A DNA stretch of 10,558 nucleotides, taken from NCBI GenBank assembly GCA_965245735.1, contig CBDFAX010000043.1:1-10558 (forward strand), in the 5' to 3' direction. Source of the DNA: Abiotrophia sp965245735. Lineage in GTDB: Bacteria; Bacillota; Bacilli; Lactobacillales; Aerococcaceae. The notes under the pieces were generated by a model. It had not been told where the DNA came from, did not search any database, and saw nothing but the letters and a program-made list of their open reading frames with translations. This document shows, one piece after another, positions 1 through 6,355 of this stretch. Made by a program: the position numbers and the translations under genes. Position 1 is the stretch's first letter. Every line of letters starts with the position of its first letter.

Positions 1-38
1 TTATTTAGAGCAGCCCAAAGATACCTTATAGCTATGAT

Positions 39-353
39 TTAGACAACAAAGATAATTAGAGCTACAATCAAGTATACAATCAAGTATACAATCAAGTAAA
101 TAAACTTTTTGGAGCTCTTTCTAGCATTTTGACTCTGCTCATGTTTTTCTTTCCACTTTTCTACTAATTTATCTACATTATCCTGGCTAGCCCCCTGGAA
201 TCTAACTGTCCCACTCTGAAACGCTGTGATAGTAACACCATTCACTTTAGCAAAAAATACAGAATGTTCAACTGGATCTTGTAAATATTGTTCATAATAT
301 TTTTTCATTCTTTGGATTTCTTCCAATTTTAATGTGATACTCTTTTCTACCAT
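39..353 (-). CDS. Membrane-anchored RNase HIII N-terminal-domain (DUF3378-like) protein
   Basis: A 104-residue protein. Residues 5-67 align with the N-terminal domain of the RNase HIII encoded at 701-1660: both have YLxDPV followed, at the same spacing, by GVTITA, SGxV and FQG. From the family, this TBP-like domain helps RNase HIII bind RNA/DNA hybrids; no catalytic domain is present here. Instead a charged linker (about residues 61-83, ending KSSKK) leads into a 21-residue hydrophobic helix, 84-104, built on three YLIV units, with the stop directly after it. The positive residues before the helix suggest the domain faces the cytoplasm. The start is ATG with AGGTG eight bases upstream and a promoter at 446-474. 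The DNA is more AT-rich than rnhC. It could be a functional nucleic-acid-binding membrane protein or a decayed rnhC paralogue that gained a tail; the intact domain, start signals and well-sized helix favour a real gene. Function unknown. Confidence 0.75.
   Translation of the reverse strand: MVEKSITLKLEEIQRMKKYYEQYLQDPVEHSVFFAKVNGVTITAFQSGTVRFQGASQDNVDKLVEKWKEKHEQSQNARKSSKKFIYLIVYLIVYLIVALIIFVV
64..99. repeat. Three tandem 12-bp repeats in the membrane-helix coding region
   Basis: The unit acaatcaagtat occurs at 64-75 and 76-87, and with one changed base at 88-99. Because 12 is a multiple of three, gain or loss of a unit keeps the frame and adds or removes four residues (YLIV), about one helical turn, in the membrane segment of the 39-353 protein. 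This is seen directly; slippage variation is inference. Confidence 0.9.
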
Positions 354-445
354 TTAATTTTCACCTCACCATACTCAGCTGTTAAAGAAAATGTACTTTC
401 TCATTTTTACACTATTGAATTATTCTTATTTAATCTTACAATGGT

Positions 446-474
446 ATTATACGGTATTCCAAAGCATAAGTAAA
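446..474 (-). promoter_or_regulatory. Sigma-A promoter for the RNase HIII N-domain protein gene
   Basis: Read on the minus strand, TTTACT (469-474) and a perfect TATAAT (446-451) are separated by 17 bp. Transcription would begin near 440, giving a leader of roughly 85 bases before the ATG at 353. Consensus match only. Confidence 0.55.
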
Positions 475-522
475 TCATTCGCTTAATGAAGTGTTCATTC
501 TGAATTACTAAAGAGGTGTTTT

Positions 523-576
523 ATGATTCCTGAGTTATTACAACAATTACATGATGCTAACTCACTTCCTTCGTAA
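523..576 (+). CDS. Possible 17-residue ORF or gene remnant
   Basis: An ATG at 523 with a good AGAGGTG five bases upstream opens a reading frame for MIPELLQQLHDANSLPS that ends at TAA (574-576). After the stop the same frame soon closes again, so no downstream gene fragment can be read through. No clear promoter was found. It looks more like the start of a lost gene, or a chance ORF, than a peptide with a known role; I do not recognise it. The rest of the 354-643 stretch is AT-rich and holds only the promoter for the gene at 39-353. Confidence 0.2.
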   Translation: MIPELLQQLHDANSLPS

Positions 577-643
577 ATCGCTTGCATATGCGCTATAATA
601 CAAGCTTCTTGATAGGCACGTACCTAAAAAAACACGATAAAAG

Positions 644-683
644 CAAAAAAGCGACCTGCTTACTCACTCGCAAACAGATCGCT
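644..683 (-). terminator. Intrinsic terminator of rnhC
   Basis: On the minus strand the arms agcgatctg (675-683) and caggtcgct (650-658) form a nine-pair stem with one G-U pair and a 16-base loop, followed by six T (645-650). It lies 17 bases past the rnhC stop. The same hairpin read on the plus strand would carry a C/A mismatch and no T-run, so it acts on the minus strand. Confidence 0.8.
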
Positions 684-700
684 ATTCTTTTGCCTCTAGC

Positions 701-1660
701 CTACTTAAGCTTGCGCGCTAGGGCCAGGGCTTTTTCCGTATTCTTGAAGTGTAGCTTGGCCGTTTCTCTTAAGACATCAGGACCGAACTTTTTAATGAGC
801 TTGGCCGCAAAAGCATCGACATTGGCACCTGCTCCTGATGGCAGGACCACATCATAAGGCGCCCCGAAGGTGGTCAGGGACTCCAGGAACCAGGCCCGGG
901 CGATAATAGAGGCACAGGCCACTGCCAAGTGGGCACTCTCCCCTTTCTCGGCGAAATAGAGGCCCTTGGTCAGGGGATGAGCTTCCTTCTTAAGGTAGTT
1001 AAAATAGTTCTGAGGACTGGTAAACTCATCAATCAGAACCCCTTGCAGGGCCAACTTCTGGCGGGCTGACAACTTAGCTAAGAGCTTCTGAATGGTGAAG
1101 TTATGGAGGCTAACCTTAATGGCATTGGCATTGCGGGTCTTGTTGGCCTCGTTATACTTGGCTGGCGAGCAAATAGTCAGCTCATGGGTCAGAACTTGAC
1201 GTAACTTAGGGGCTAGTTCCAGAATCTGGGCATCCGACAGGAGCTTGGAATCCTTAACACCCAAGCCTTCGATCTTTGCCCGATCTCCGGCATCTAGGTA
1301 GACGGCGCAGACCGTCAATGCCCCAAAGTAGGAGCCGTTGCCCACCTCGTCGCTGCCGATAATGGTCCAGTTAGCGAAGTCATCAGGCAAGTGTTCGTGA
1401 TTGGCTGCTTTGGCCTGGCTTGAGCCAGAACTCGTTTTGCTAGTCGGCGCAGAAGACGCCTGGCCCTGCCAGCGGGCTACCTGAGTTTCCACATCCTTGC
1501 CCTGGAAGAGGACCTTACCACTGGCATAGGCCGTAATGGTGACGCCGTCGAATTGGGCGCGGAATTCACTATTAGGCACCGGATCTAGCAGATAGTCGGC
1601 GTAGCTTGTTTTCATTTTAGAGCGGGTGGCTGCGTCCAGTTGGAGGGTGACAGAGGCCAT
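701..1660 (-). CDS. rnhC: Ribonuclease HIII
   Basis: RNase HIII (319 aa) cleaves the RNA strand of RNA-DNA hybrids in the cytoplasm and supports removal of R-loops and primers. The N-terminal substrate-binding domain spans about residues 1-65. A Ser/Ala-rich linker follows (66-90), then the RNase H-fold catalytic domain. Visible motifs are GSDEVGNGSYFG with acidic D104 and E105, DSKLL (137-141), LIDEF with D211, and KGES with E241 before the ACASIIAR helix. The four acidic residues, with 30 residues between the last two, match the family active site. The ATG at 1660 has AAAGGAG seven bases upstream and its own promoter at 1699-1728; a terminator lies at 644-683. Length is normal. A paralogue of the N-domain alone is encoded at 39-353. 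The linker is long compared with the structured domains but otherwise nothing is missing. Confidence 0.95.
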   Translation of the reverse strand: MASVTLQLDAATRSKMKTSYADYLLDPVPNSEFRAQFDGVTITAYASGKVLFQGKDVETQVARWQGQASSAPTSKTSSGSSQAKAANHEHLPDDFANWTIIGSDEVGNGSYFGALTVCAVYLDAGDRAKIEGLGVKDSKLLSDAQILELAPKLRQVLTHELTICSPAKYNEANKTRNANAIKVSLHNFTIQKLLAKLSARQKLALQGVLIDEFTSPQNYFNYLKKEAHPLTKGLYFAEKGESAHLAVACASIIARAWFLESLTTFGAPYDVVLPSGAGANVDAFAAKLIKKFGPDVLRETAKLHFKNTEKALALARKLK

Positions 1661-1698
1661 GGGCAGGCTCCTTTCTGATTCATTGCATTCTCGCTTTT

Positions 1699-1728
1699 AT
1701 TGTAACCGAGCAACCAATATGCCGTCAA
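1699..1728 (-). promoter_or_regulatory. Promoter of rnhC
   Basis: TTGACG (1723-1728) and TACAAT (1699-1704) are 18 bp apart on the minus strand. The -35 box lies in a degenerate relative of the hairpins at 2625-2651 and 6315-6341: here only a cgtc/gacg stem around ggtt remains. From -35 to ATG the segment is a near-copy of that of the methyltransferase gene, including the identical AGAAAGGAGCCTG at the ribosome-binding site. No clear terminator for the upstream methyltransferase gene was found in 1729-1828, so read-through is possible. Confidence 0.7.
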
Positions 1729-1828
1729 CCGACGCCTTGTTTCGTGTTCACTGTAAGTGAGGGGGACTTAGTCGCGCTGATACAGACCGCACTAGTACTT
1801 CATCTAAGACCGTGAAAGGATTTGGCCT

Positions 1829-2572
1829 TCACCCTTCCCTGACCGCCCGAATCACGAGAAAATCCGGCCGATGACGTGTATCTTCATATCGGGGGTATTG
1901 TGCACGTACGGCAGGACTGCCATGTGGTTCTAAGATTTGTTGGAGACGAAAGCCCTTGTCCAAGAGGGTGTTAATCAAGGTTTCAAATGTGCGGTGGTAC
2001 TTGATCACCTGGTCGACCAACCAGTCCGTCTGGCGCTGACCCTCATGGCTATAGTGGGCAATGTTGGCATAGCGCTTCTGCCCAGCCTTATCATACGTCC
2101 AGCGCTCGCCTGTCTCATGGCAGGTCACCAGCGGGTGTTCTTGGGAGAAGACCAGCACTCCACCGGGTGCTAACAATTGGTAGATGTCCGCCACCAACGC
2201 AGGGTAGTCGGCCACATAATGGAAGGCCAAAGAACTGACCACCACATCGAAAGGCCCCTGTAACTGGCTTATGTCTTCCATGGCTAGACGTTGATAGCGA
2301 ATAGCGGGGTGGGCATGCTGATGTTGGGCCAAGGACAGCATCTTCTCGGAGAGATCAACGCCTAGCACGTGTGCTGCTCCACGCTCAATGAACAGCTGGC
2401 AATGATCACCCGCGCCACAGCCGAGATCCAAGAGGCGTTTGTCAGTTAGATCAGGCAATAACTGCATGAGCGCAGGAGTCTCGATTAAGTCATTGGCATT
2501 ATCCTGACGCTGGCGTATCTGCTGGTAGCCAGCGAAGAAATCCGGTTGATCATAGATGTTTTGTCGCGACAT
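1829..2572 (-). CDS. Class I SAM-dependent methyltransferase
   Basis: A 247-residue soluble methyltransferase of the UbiE/Methyltransf_11 type that would transfer a methyl group from S-adenosylmethionine to an unknown small acceptor. Motif I, LLDLGCGAGD, is at 47-56; the acidic motif II region, GVDLS, is at 71-75; the adenine-contacting MED follows at 98-100; FDVVVSSLAFHYV is at 108-120; and LAPGGVLVFSQEHP is at 134-147. The C-terminal 100 residues carry many aromatic and charged residues and probably form the acceptor site; they do not reveal the substrate. The ATG at 2572 has AAAGGAG seven bases upstream and a promoter at 2611-2639. It is probably its own transcription unit, possibly reading into rnhC. 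SAH made here would be a substrate of the MtnN encoded at 7758-8459, a general link rather than proof of partnership. Confidence 0.88.
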   Translation of the reverse strand: MSRQNIYDQPDFFAGYQQIRQRQDNANDLIETPALMQLLPDLTDKRLLDLGCGAGDHCQLFIERGAAHVLGVDLSEKMLSLAQHQHAHPAIRYQRLAMEDISQLQGPFDVVVSSLAFHYVADYPALVADIYQLLAPGGVLVFSQEHPLVTCHETGERWTYDKAGQKRYANIAHYSHEGQRQTDWLVDQVIKYHRTFETLINTLLDKGFRLQQILEPHGSPAVRAQYPRYEDTRHRPDFLVIRAVREG

Positions 2573-2610
2573 AATCAGGCTCCTTTCTATATTGGGTTAT
2601 TTCTTCTAGT

Positions 2611-2639
2611 ATTGTACCTAGCAAAAAACACGCCGTCAA
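2611..2639 (-). promoter_or_regulatory. Promoter of the methyltransferase gene, nested in a terminator
   Basis: TTGACG (2634-2639) and TACAAT (2611-2616) are separated by 17 bp on the minus strand. The -35 box occupies the loop and the first base pairs of the terminator hairpin at 2625-2651, so the same DNA ends ABC-operon transcription and starts the methyltransferase transcript. Confidence 0.75.
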
Positions 2640-2651
2640 CCGGCGTGTTTT
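2623..2651 (-). terminator. Intrinsic terminator of the ABC exporter operon
   Basis: A perfect 11-bp stem (2625-2635 with 2641-2651) closes a five-base loop. On the minus strand it runs into six T (2623-2628). The A-rich opposite arm gives a shorter T-run on the plus strand too, but no plus-strand gene needs it. The 29 bp 2625-2653 are identical to 6315-6343. Confidence 0.85.
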
Positions 2652-2657
2652 CTATTA

Positions 2658-2682
2658 GCAGGGAATCCCAAATAATCCCTGC
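2658..2682 (-). other. Second 3' hairpin directly after the ABC operon stop
   Basis: Arms gcaggga (2658-2664) and tccctgc (2676-2682) form a perfect seven-bp stem with an 11-base loop. It begins one base after the stop codon and lacks a T-run, so it is better read as an mRNA 3'-end stabiliser or a helper to the terminator just downstream than as a terminator. Confidence 0.6.
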
Positions 2683-2683
2683 C

Positions 2684-4285
2684 TTAATTAACGGGTATAC
2701 GGACGAAGTCAGATGGTAAGCTGGTGTCCCGGTGAGTGGCAACTATCACTCCTTGGTCGGTCTTTTGATAATAATCAACTAGCACCTGCTCGAGTTCTAC
2801 ATCTAATGACGCAGTCGGTTCGTCTAATAACAAGAAACTCGCCTCTTTAACAAGGGCACGCGCGAAACCAATCCGCTGAATCTCTCCTTCCGATAAGTTC
2901 TGATTAGCACCAGAGATTACCAAAGTGTTCAAACCATCATCGAGTCGTTTAAGAAGTGATGTCAAACCGGACACCTCGATAATATGGTTAAGGTCCGCAT
3001 CCGAAAGCTGTCTACCCAGAAGTATATTCTCTCTAATCGTATCTTCAATCACTACATTGTCTTGTGGCACGTAGCTGACCACTGCACTCAATCTATCACT
3101 TGCAACACTTTGGCCGTCCAACTCAATAGTCCCACTATAGCTAGGGTAAATACCTGCTAATAGCTTCAAGACGGTACTCTTACCTGAACCACTTGCTCCC
3201 ATCAGAGCGTATTGTGTTCCCTTTTCAAATTTGGCTGTTAGATGTTCCAACACCGGATGGTCGCTATACGCAAAACCCAAATCCACTAGAGATAATACGC
3301 TACCTTGGTGGATTTCTCCCACCTCCGGCTGTCTATAGTGTTCCTTCTTGAAACTCATAATCCGTTCAGCACAGACTTTAGCCATAAGGTACTCACTGAA
3401 GAGGCTAGGAAGGTTGAAGAATACCCAGGTAAAATAGCGATCAATAATCATAAAACTAAATAATTGACCGAGCGTTAATTCACCTCGAACCATCAAGATA
3501 AAAGCCAAAGAAATCCAGCTAGTCGTCATCACAAAACCTAATCCAATACTTAAAGATTCGAGTAAGGCACGATGTCTCTGCCGCTGATATTGCTGCTTTC
3601 TATAATGAGCGTGATATTCCTCAAATAGTTCTTCTGTATAGTGCTCGGCTCGGTGCGCTCTAATCAGGGGAATTTGTGACAAAATCTGGACCATAAGGGG
3701 TTGAAGATCCTCTTCCGCTGCTTGTTCATCTTCCTTAGCTGCTTGTAACCTAGGGCCGATTCCTTTCATCAACAAACCACCTATGAATGATACGCAAAGG
3801 ATTCCCAGCGTCAATTGCCAGTTGGTGCGCATTCCATAGACCACAGCCAGAAGAAAACTCGCTAATCCAATCACTATCTCGAACAAAGTGGTCGACAAGA
3901 AGTAACTACATTCTTTTATGTCATCCATTAGCAGTGTCAACCAGGGACCAATGCCGCTTTTATCAATTGCTAGACCATCTGTTTGCTCCAGATGTCTAAT
4001 GAAGTAGCCTGTCATTTGGCCTTCCAAATACAAATTGCTTTTTACTTTAACACGTTGCGTTAGGCCAATCCCGATTGACAAGAGAATATTCAAGGCAATA
4101 ACCCAAAAACATAGTTGCCAGTTGAATTGATATGGAGGATTCGTTGCTGCACTAACCAGGGGATCATACAAATAACCAGCTAGAATCCTCATGATTGCCA
4201 CTCCAACACTTAAGGCTAAGGATATAAACAACAAGCTTAAGCTCTTAATCTTAGTTTGCTTTAGTAAATGACTGAATTGTTTCAT
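2684..4285 (-). CDS. ABC exporter half-transporter, permease fused to ATPase (second subunit)
   Basis: A 533-residue type IV (exporter-fold) half-transporter. Six hydrophobic segments lie at about 15-39, 58-75, 129-152, 158-177, 245-266 and 272-292, followed by a nucleotide-binding domain from about residue 330. ATPase motifs are Walker A GASGSGKST at 363-371, the Q-loop VPQ at 406-408, a signature of the form NLSEGEIQR at 463-471 (LSEGE instead of LSGGQ), Walker B FLLLDEP at 484-490 with its catalytic glutamate, the D-loop SLD, and the H-loop histidine at 518. All ATP-handling residues look intact. Its ATG overlaps the stop of the upstream half-transporter gene by four bases (ATGA), with GAGGTG eight bases before it, so the two are translationally coupled and probably form a heterodimer. 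Substrate unknown: drug, lipid or peptide export are possible, as is import by exporter-fold systems of the siderophore type. No accessory protein, peptidase domain or regulator accompanies it. Confidence 0.9.
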   Translation of the reverse strand: MKQFSHLLKQTKIKSLSLLFISLALSVGVAIMRILAGYLYDPLVSAATNPPYQFNWQLCFWVIALNILLSIGIGLTQRVKVKSNLYLEGQMTGYFIRHLEQTDGLAIDKSGIGPWLTLLMDDIKECSYFLSTTLFEIVIGLASFLLAVVYGMRTNWQLTLGILCVSFIGGLLMKGIGPRLQAAKEDEQAAEEDLQPLMVQILSQIPLIRAHRAEHYTEELFEEYHAHYRKQQYQRQRHRALLESLSIGLGFVMTTSWISLAFILMVRGELTLGQLFSFMIIDRYFTWVFFNLPSLFSEYLMAKVCAERIMSFKKEHYRQPEVGEIHQGSVLSLVDLGFAYSDHPVLEHLTAKFEKGTQYALMGASGSGKSTVLKLLAGIYPSYSGTIELDGQSVASDRLSAVVSYVPQDNVVIEDTIRENILLGRQLSDADLNHIIEVSGLTSLLKRLDDGLNTLVISGANQNLSEGEIQRIGFARALVKEASFLLLDEPTASLDVELEQVLVDYYQKTDQGVIVATHRDTSLPSDFVRIPVN

Positions 4286-5880
4286 AAGCTTTGCACCTCA
4301 ATCACTCGATCATTGGCTTGAATCATATCTGAAGTATGCGTCACAATTATAAATGAATGATCTCTTAATTCTCGCAAGCAAGTCATTAAGTAACCCTGAT
4401 TTTCTCGATCTAGATCTGATAAGGGCTCATCGAGTAATATCCAATGCGCACCTGAAAGCAAAGCACGCGCAACAGCTAAGCGCCGTATTTGCCCATTCGA
4501 TAATTTTATGTCCTCACCATAAACAGTCTCTAGCCCCTTAGGGAGTTGTTGAATGACCTCCCAAATATTAAGTGCGGTACACACTTCTTTAATTTGCTGA
4601 TCACTGACTGTCCGCCCCATTAGCAAATTAGATCGCAGACTGGTGTTAAAGAAAGTCACTTTTTGTGGCACATAACCTATCGTCTCTTGCCCTAGCACTT
4701 CATTAGCTTGGTCAAATACAATACGTCCCTCGTGAGGCACATAGACACCGAGAATTAAATTTAAGAGTGTAGACTTACCTGACCCGCTAGGCCCCACTAA
4801 GAAATGAATACCCTTAGGTTCAAACCTAAAGTTAACCTGATTAAATACTTGCTTATCCTGGTAGGAGAAACTGACATTTTCTAATGTGATGCCTTTTCCT
4901 GCCTTGTCCGGATGTTCTTCCCTTGTTTGTGCTTGCCCAGAGGCTTGGTCGTCTAACCATTTTGTTGATACACGCTTAGCAGAGGATCTGTATTGGACAA
5001 AATAGTTCCATAAGGAAGGTAAGTCTGATAAAGGATAGATGATTGATCCTAGGCCGGCATTCCAGATACCCAACAAGACTGCCATTTCTAACTGTCCAGC
5101 AATGACTAGATATAAACCTACAGCTAATGAAATAATCTCAAAGGTAATCACGCCACCTTCTGTTAAGCTTAGACTATTGGCATAGTAGCCATTGTATTGA
5201 TTAAAGTGCTTTTCACGACTAGAAAAGAACTTGACTTGCTTCCGGTGTAACCAGTCACTTATCTTAAAAATTTTAACAATCGGCATAATCCGGAAGACTT
5301 GCTCATAAAAATTATAGTTTTGGTCAGCCGCAACCATATAGTCCTCGTAGGCCATCTCCATTTTAGATGTGAGCAGATAGTTGCCTAAGCCGATAAGCAA
5401 ACCTCCAAATATGAAGACAGAGCCAATAACTTGGTTCATCGACATGACATAGACGACGCCAACAAGCAGGGATAGACTGGTATCCAAAAGAGGCAGCAAG
5501 CCACTCGATAGAAAGAGCGAGATATTGGTCGCATCTGTATGAATTAGATTAACCGCCTCTCCCTCTGTTGTTTGTTCCTGACTATCTCGCTTATTGATAA
5601 AGGATTGGACTAGCTTCTGAACAATGAATTGACTTGTTTCCTGAAAGACCTTAGCCAGATTAAGGCTATAGACGTAATAGAAGAAGATATAAAGCAAGGC
5701 CCCACCTATCATATAAGCGGCGACCTGAAACAATGTCCCCTGAGCACCCTCCTCTATGGTTCCTAGTCCTAATTGCGTTAAGTATGAGAATAAGACATTA
5801 AAGCCACTGAGATAAAGCCTACATAGTAATAAGAGGAGTAATTTTGACTTGGCGATATTAGACAGTACCAACCTAAACAT
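4282..5880 (-). CDS. ABC exporter half-transporter, permease fused to ATPase (first subunit)
   Basis: A 532-residue partner of the following gene. Six hydrophobic segments lie at about 13-34, 51-73, 124-146, 151-170, 245-264 and 266-287, with the nucleotide-binding domain from about residue 330. Motifs are Walker A GPSGSGKST at 363-371, VPQ at 404-406, the signature KLSNGQIRR at 459-467, Walker B WILLDEP at 480-486, the D-loop DLD, and the H-loop histidine at 515. The start is set at ATG 5880: GGAGG stands nine bases before it, whereas the in-frame TTG at 5889 abuts the ribosome-binding site with no spacer. Both half-transporters are somewhat shorter than the roughly 580 residues of many drug exporters and lack an N-terminal C39 peptidase domain, so a cleaved double-glycine peptide is not implied. 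A promoter lies at 6052-6080. The cassette is more AT-rich than the neighbouring methyltransferase and nucleosidase genes, which suggests acquisition. Confidence 0.9.
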   Translation of the reverse strand: MFRLVLSNIAKSKLLLLLLCRLYLSGFNVLFSYLTQLGLGTIEEGAQGTLFQVAAYMIGGALLYIFFYYVYSLNLAKVFQETSQFIVQKLVQSFINKRDSQEQTTEGEAVNLIHTDATNISLFLSSGLLPLLDTSLSLLVGVVYVMSMNQVIGSVFIFGGLLIGLGNYLLTSKMEMAYEDYMVAADQNYNFYEQVFRIMPIVKIFKISDWLHRKQVKFFSSREKHFNQYNGYYANSLSLTEGGVITFEIISLAVGLYLVIAGQLEMAVLLGIWNAGLGSIIYPLSDLPSLWNYFVQYRSSAKRVSTKWLDDQASGQAQTREEHPDKAGKGITLENVSFSYQDKQVFNQVNFRFEPKGIHFLVGPSGSGKSTLLNLILGVYVPHEGRIVFDQANEVLGQETIGYVPQKVTFFNTSLRSNLLMGRTVSDQQIKEVCTALNIWEVIQQLPKGLETVYGEDIKLSNGQIRRLAVARALLSGAHWILLDEPLSDLDRENQGYLMTCLRELRDHSFIIVTHTSDMIQANDRVIEVQSL

Positions 5881-5885
5881 AGGTT

Positions 5886-5993
5886 TCAACCTCCTTTAGC
5901 GGATTCTATATTGGCAACCATAATTGAAATCGAGCGCTTTGACTGGAGCAAGTTCAAGTAACTTCTTAGATAAAAATACATCAAGCTAGTCAC
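5886..5993 (-). CDS. Possible 35-residue leader ORF before the ABC exporter
   Basis: A GTG at 5991-5993 with GGAG eight bases upstream (6002-6005) opens a 35-codon frame. An internal ATG at 5979-5981 gives 31 residues. The frame runs through the exporter's ribosome-binding site (ending AKGG) and stops at TGA 5886-5888, five bases before the exporter ATG. The peptide is Leu/Ser/Tyr-rich with a KR pair and no recognisable family. The location, inside the transcript predicted from 6052-6080 and ending at the exporter start, would suit a leader peptide that couples translation, or a small exported peptide. The terminal GG is forced by the overlapping Shine-Dalgarno bases and should not be read as a processing site. 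Chance remains likely. Confidence 0.25.
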   Translation of the reverse strand: MTSLMYFYLRSYLNLLQSKRSISIMVANIESAKGG

Positions 5994-6051
5994 TACATCA
6001 TCTCCATCAATCCCAAAAGAGAAATGGGTAATTGTAAAGTTTTATGCCACT

Positions 6052-6080
6052 AATTTATCATTTAAATTGAGTCTAGTCAA
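6052..6080 (-). promoter_or_regulatory. Promoter of the ABC exporter operon
   Basis: TTGACT (6075-6080) and TAAATT (6052-6057) are separated by 17 bp on the minus strand, giving a leader of roughly 165 bases. The surrounding 5881-6314 intergenic stretch is AT-rich. It also holds short direct repeats read on the minus strand (gataaatta near 6239 and 6059; atttaaatga near 6163 and 6066) that could be chance in such DNA or regulator sites. No convincing gene other than the possible leader ORF was seen there. Confidence 0.55.
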
Positions 6081-6314
6081 CATTAAATTCTAATCTTTTT
6101 TTTAATTTTGACTCGAAAGTATTTTCTCTGAGTAAAGCTAATGATTAATTGCTTTCATTTAAATATATTATTTTTCAGACTCGTCCCTAGCTATTAGATA
6201 GGATTTCCATAAATTGCATGATGTTTTCATTAATTTATCTTACCTAACAATCTCACTCTCCAAGGCAATTTAATGTCTTGCTATCCCCCTTCCCTTTCAC
6301 TCTGAAAGAACAAG

Positions 6315-6341
6315 AAAACACGCCGTCAACCGGCGTGTTTT
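6315..6341 (-). terminator. Intrinsic terminator of rpsD
   Basis: The same perfect 11-bp stem and tcaac loop as at 2625-2651, starting 14 bases after the rpsD stop. The minus-strand arm ends in four T, followed by a T-rich tract (CTTGTTCTTT). Unlike the copy at 2625-2651, no -10 box lies at the right distance, so this copy is a terminator only. Confidence 0.8.
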
Positions 6342-6355
6342 CTTAAAGGCTAGGC

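Noticed and set aside
64..99. CRISPR-like or iteron array
   Set aside because: Units are contiguous, only 12 bp, without spacers, and lie within a coding frame.
582..857. Plus-strand 91-codon ORF
   Set aside because: It lies antisense to the rnhC 3' end and its terminator, with no ribosome-binding site and no recognisable product.
1751..1763. TCACT-gta-AGTGA palindrome as a methyltransferase gene terminator
   Set aside because: Only five base pairs with no T-run on either strand; left as an unassigned short palindrome.
1937..2173. Plus-strand 78-codon ORF
   Set aside because: Antisense to the methyltransferase gene, no start signals; the same applies to the plus-strand frames at 3787-3999, 4353-4541, 7994-8209 and 9080-9358.
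5887..5889. TTG start for the first ABC half-transporter
   Set aside because: It touches the GGAGG motif with no spacer; ATG at 5880 is three codons on and nine bases from GGAGG.
6210..6272. Twenty-codon minus-strand ORF starting MKTSCNLWKSYL in the exporter upstream region, as a peptide pheromone
   Set aside because: The nearest Shine-Dalgarno-like AGGT is about 13 bases from the ATG, it lies upstream of the predicted promoter, and no processing enzyme is nearby.
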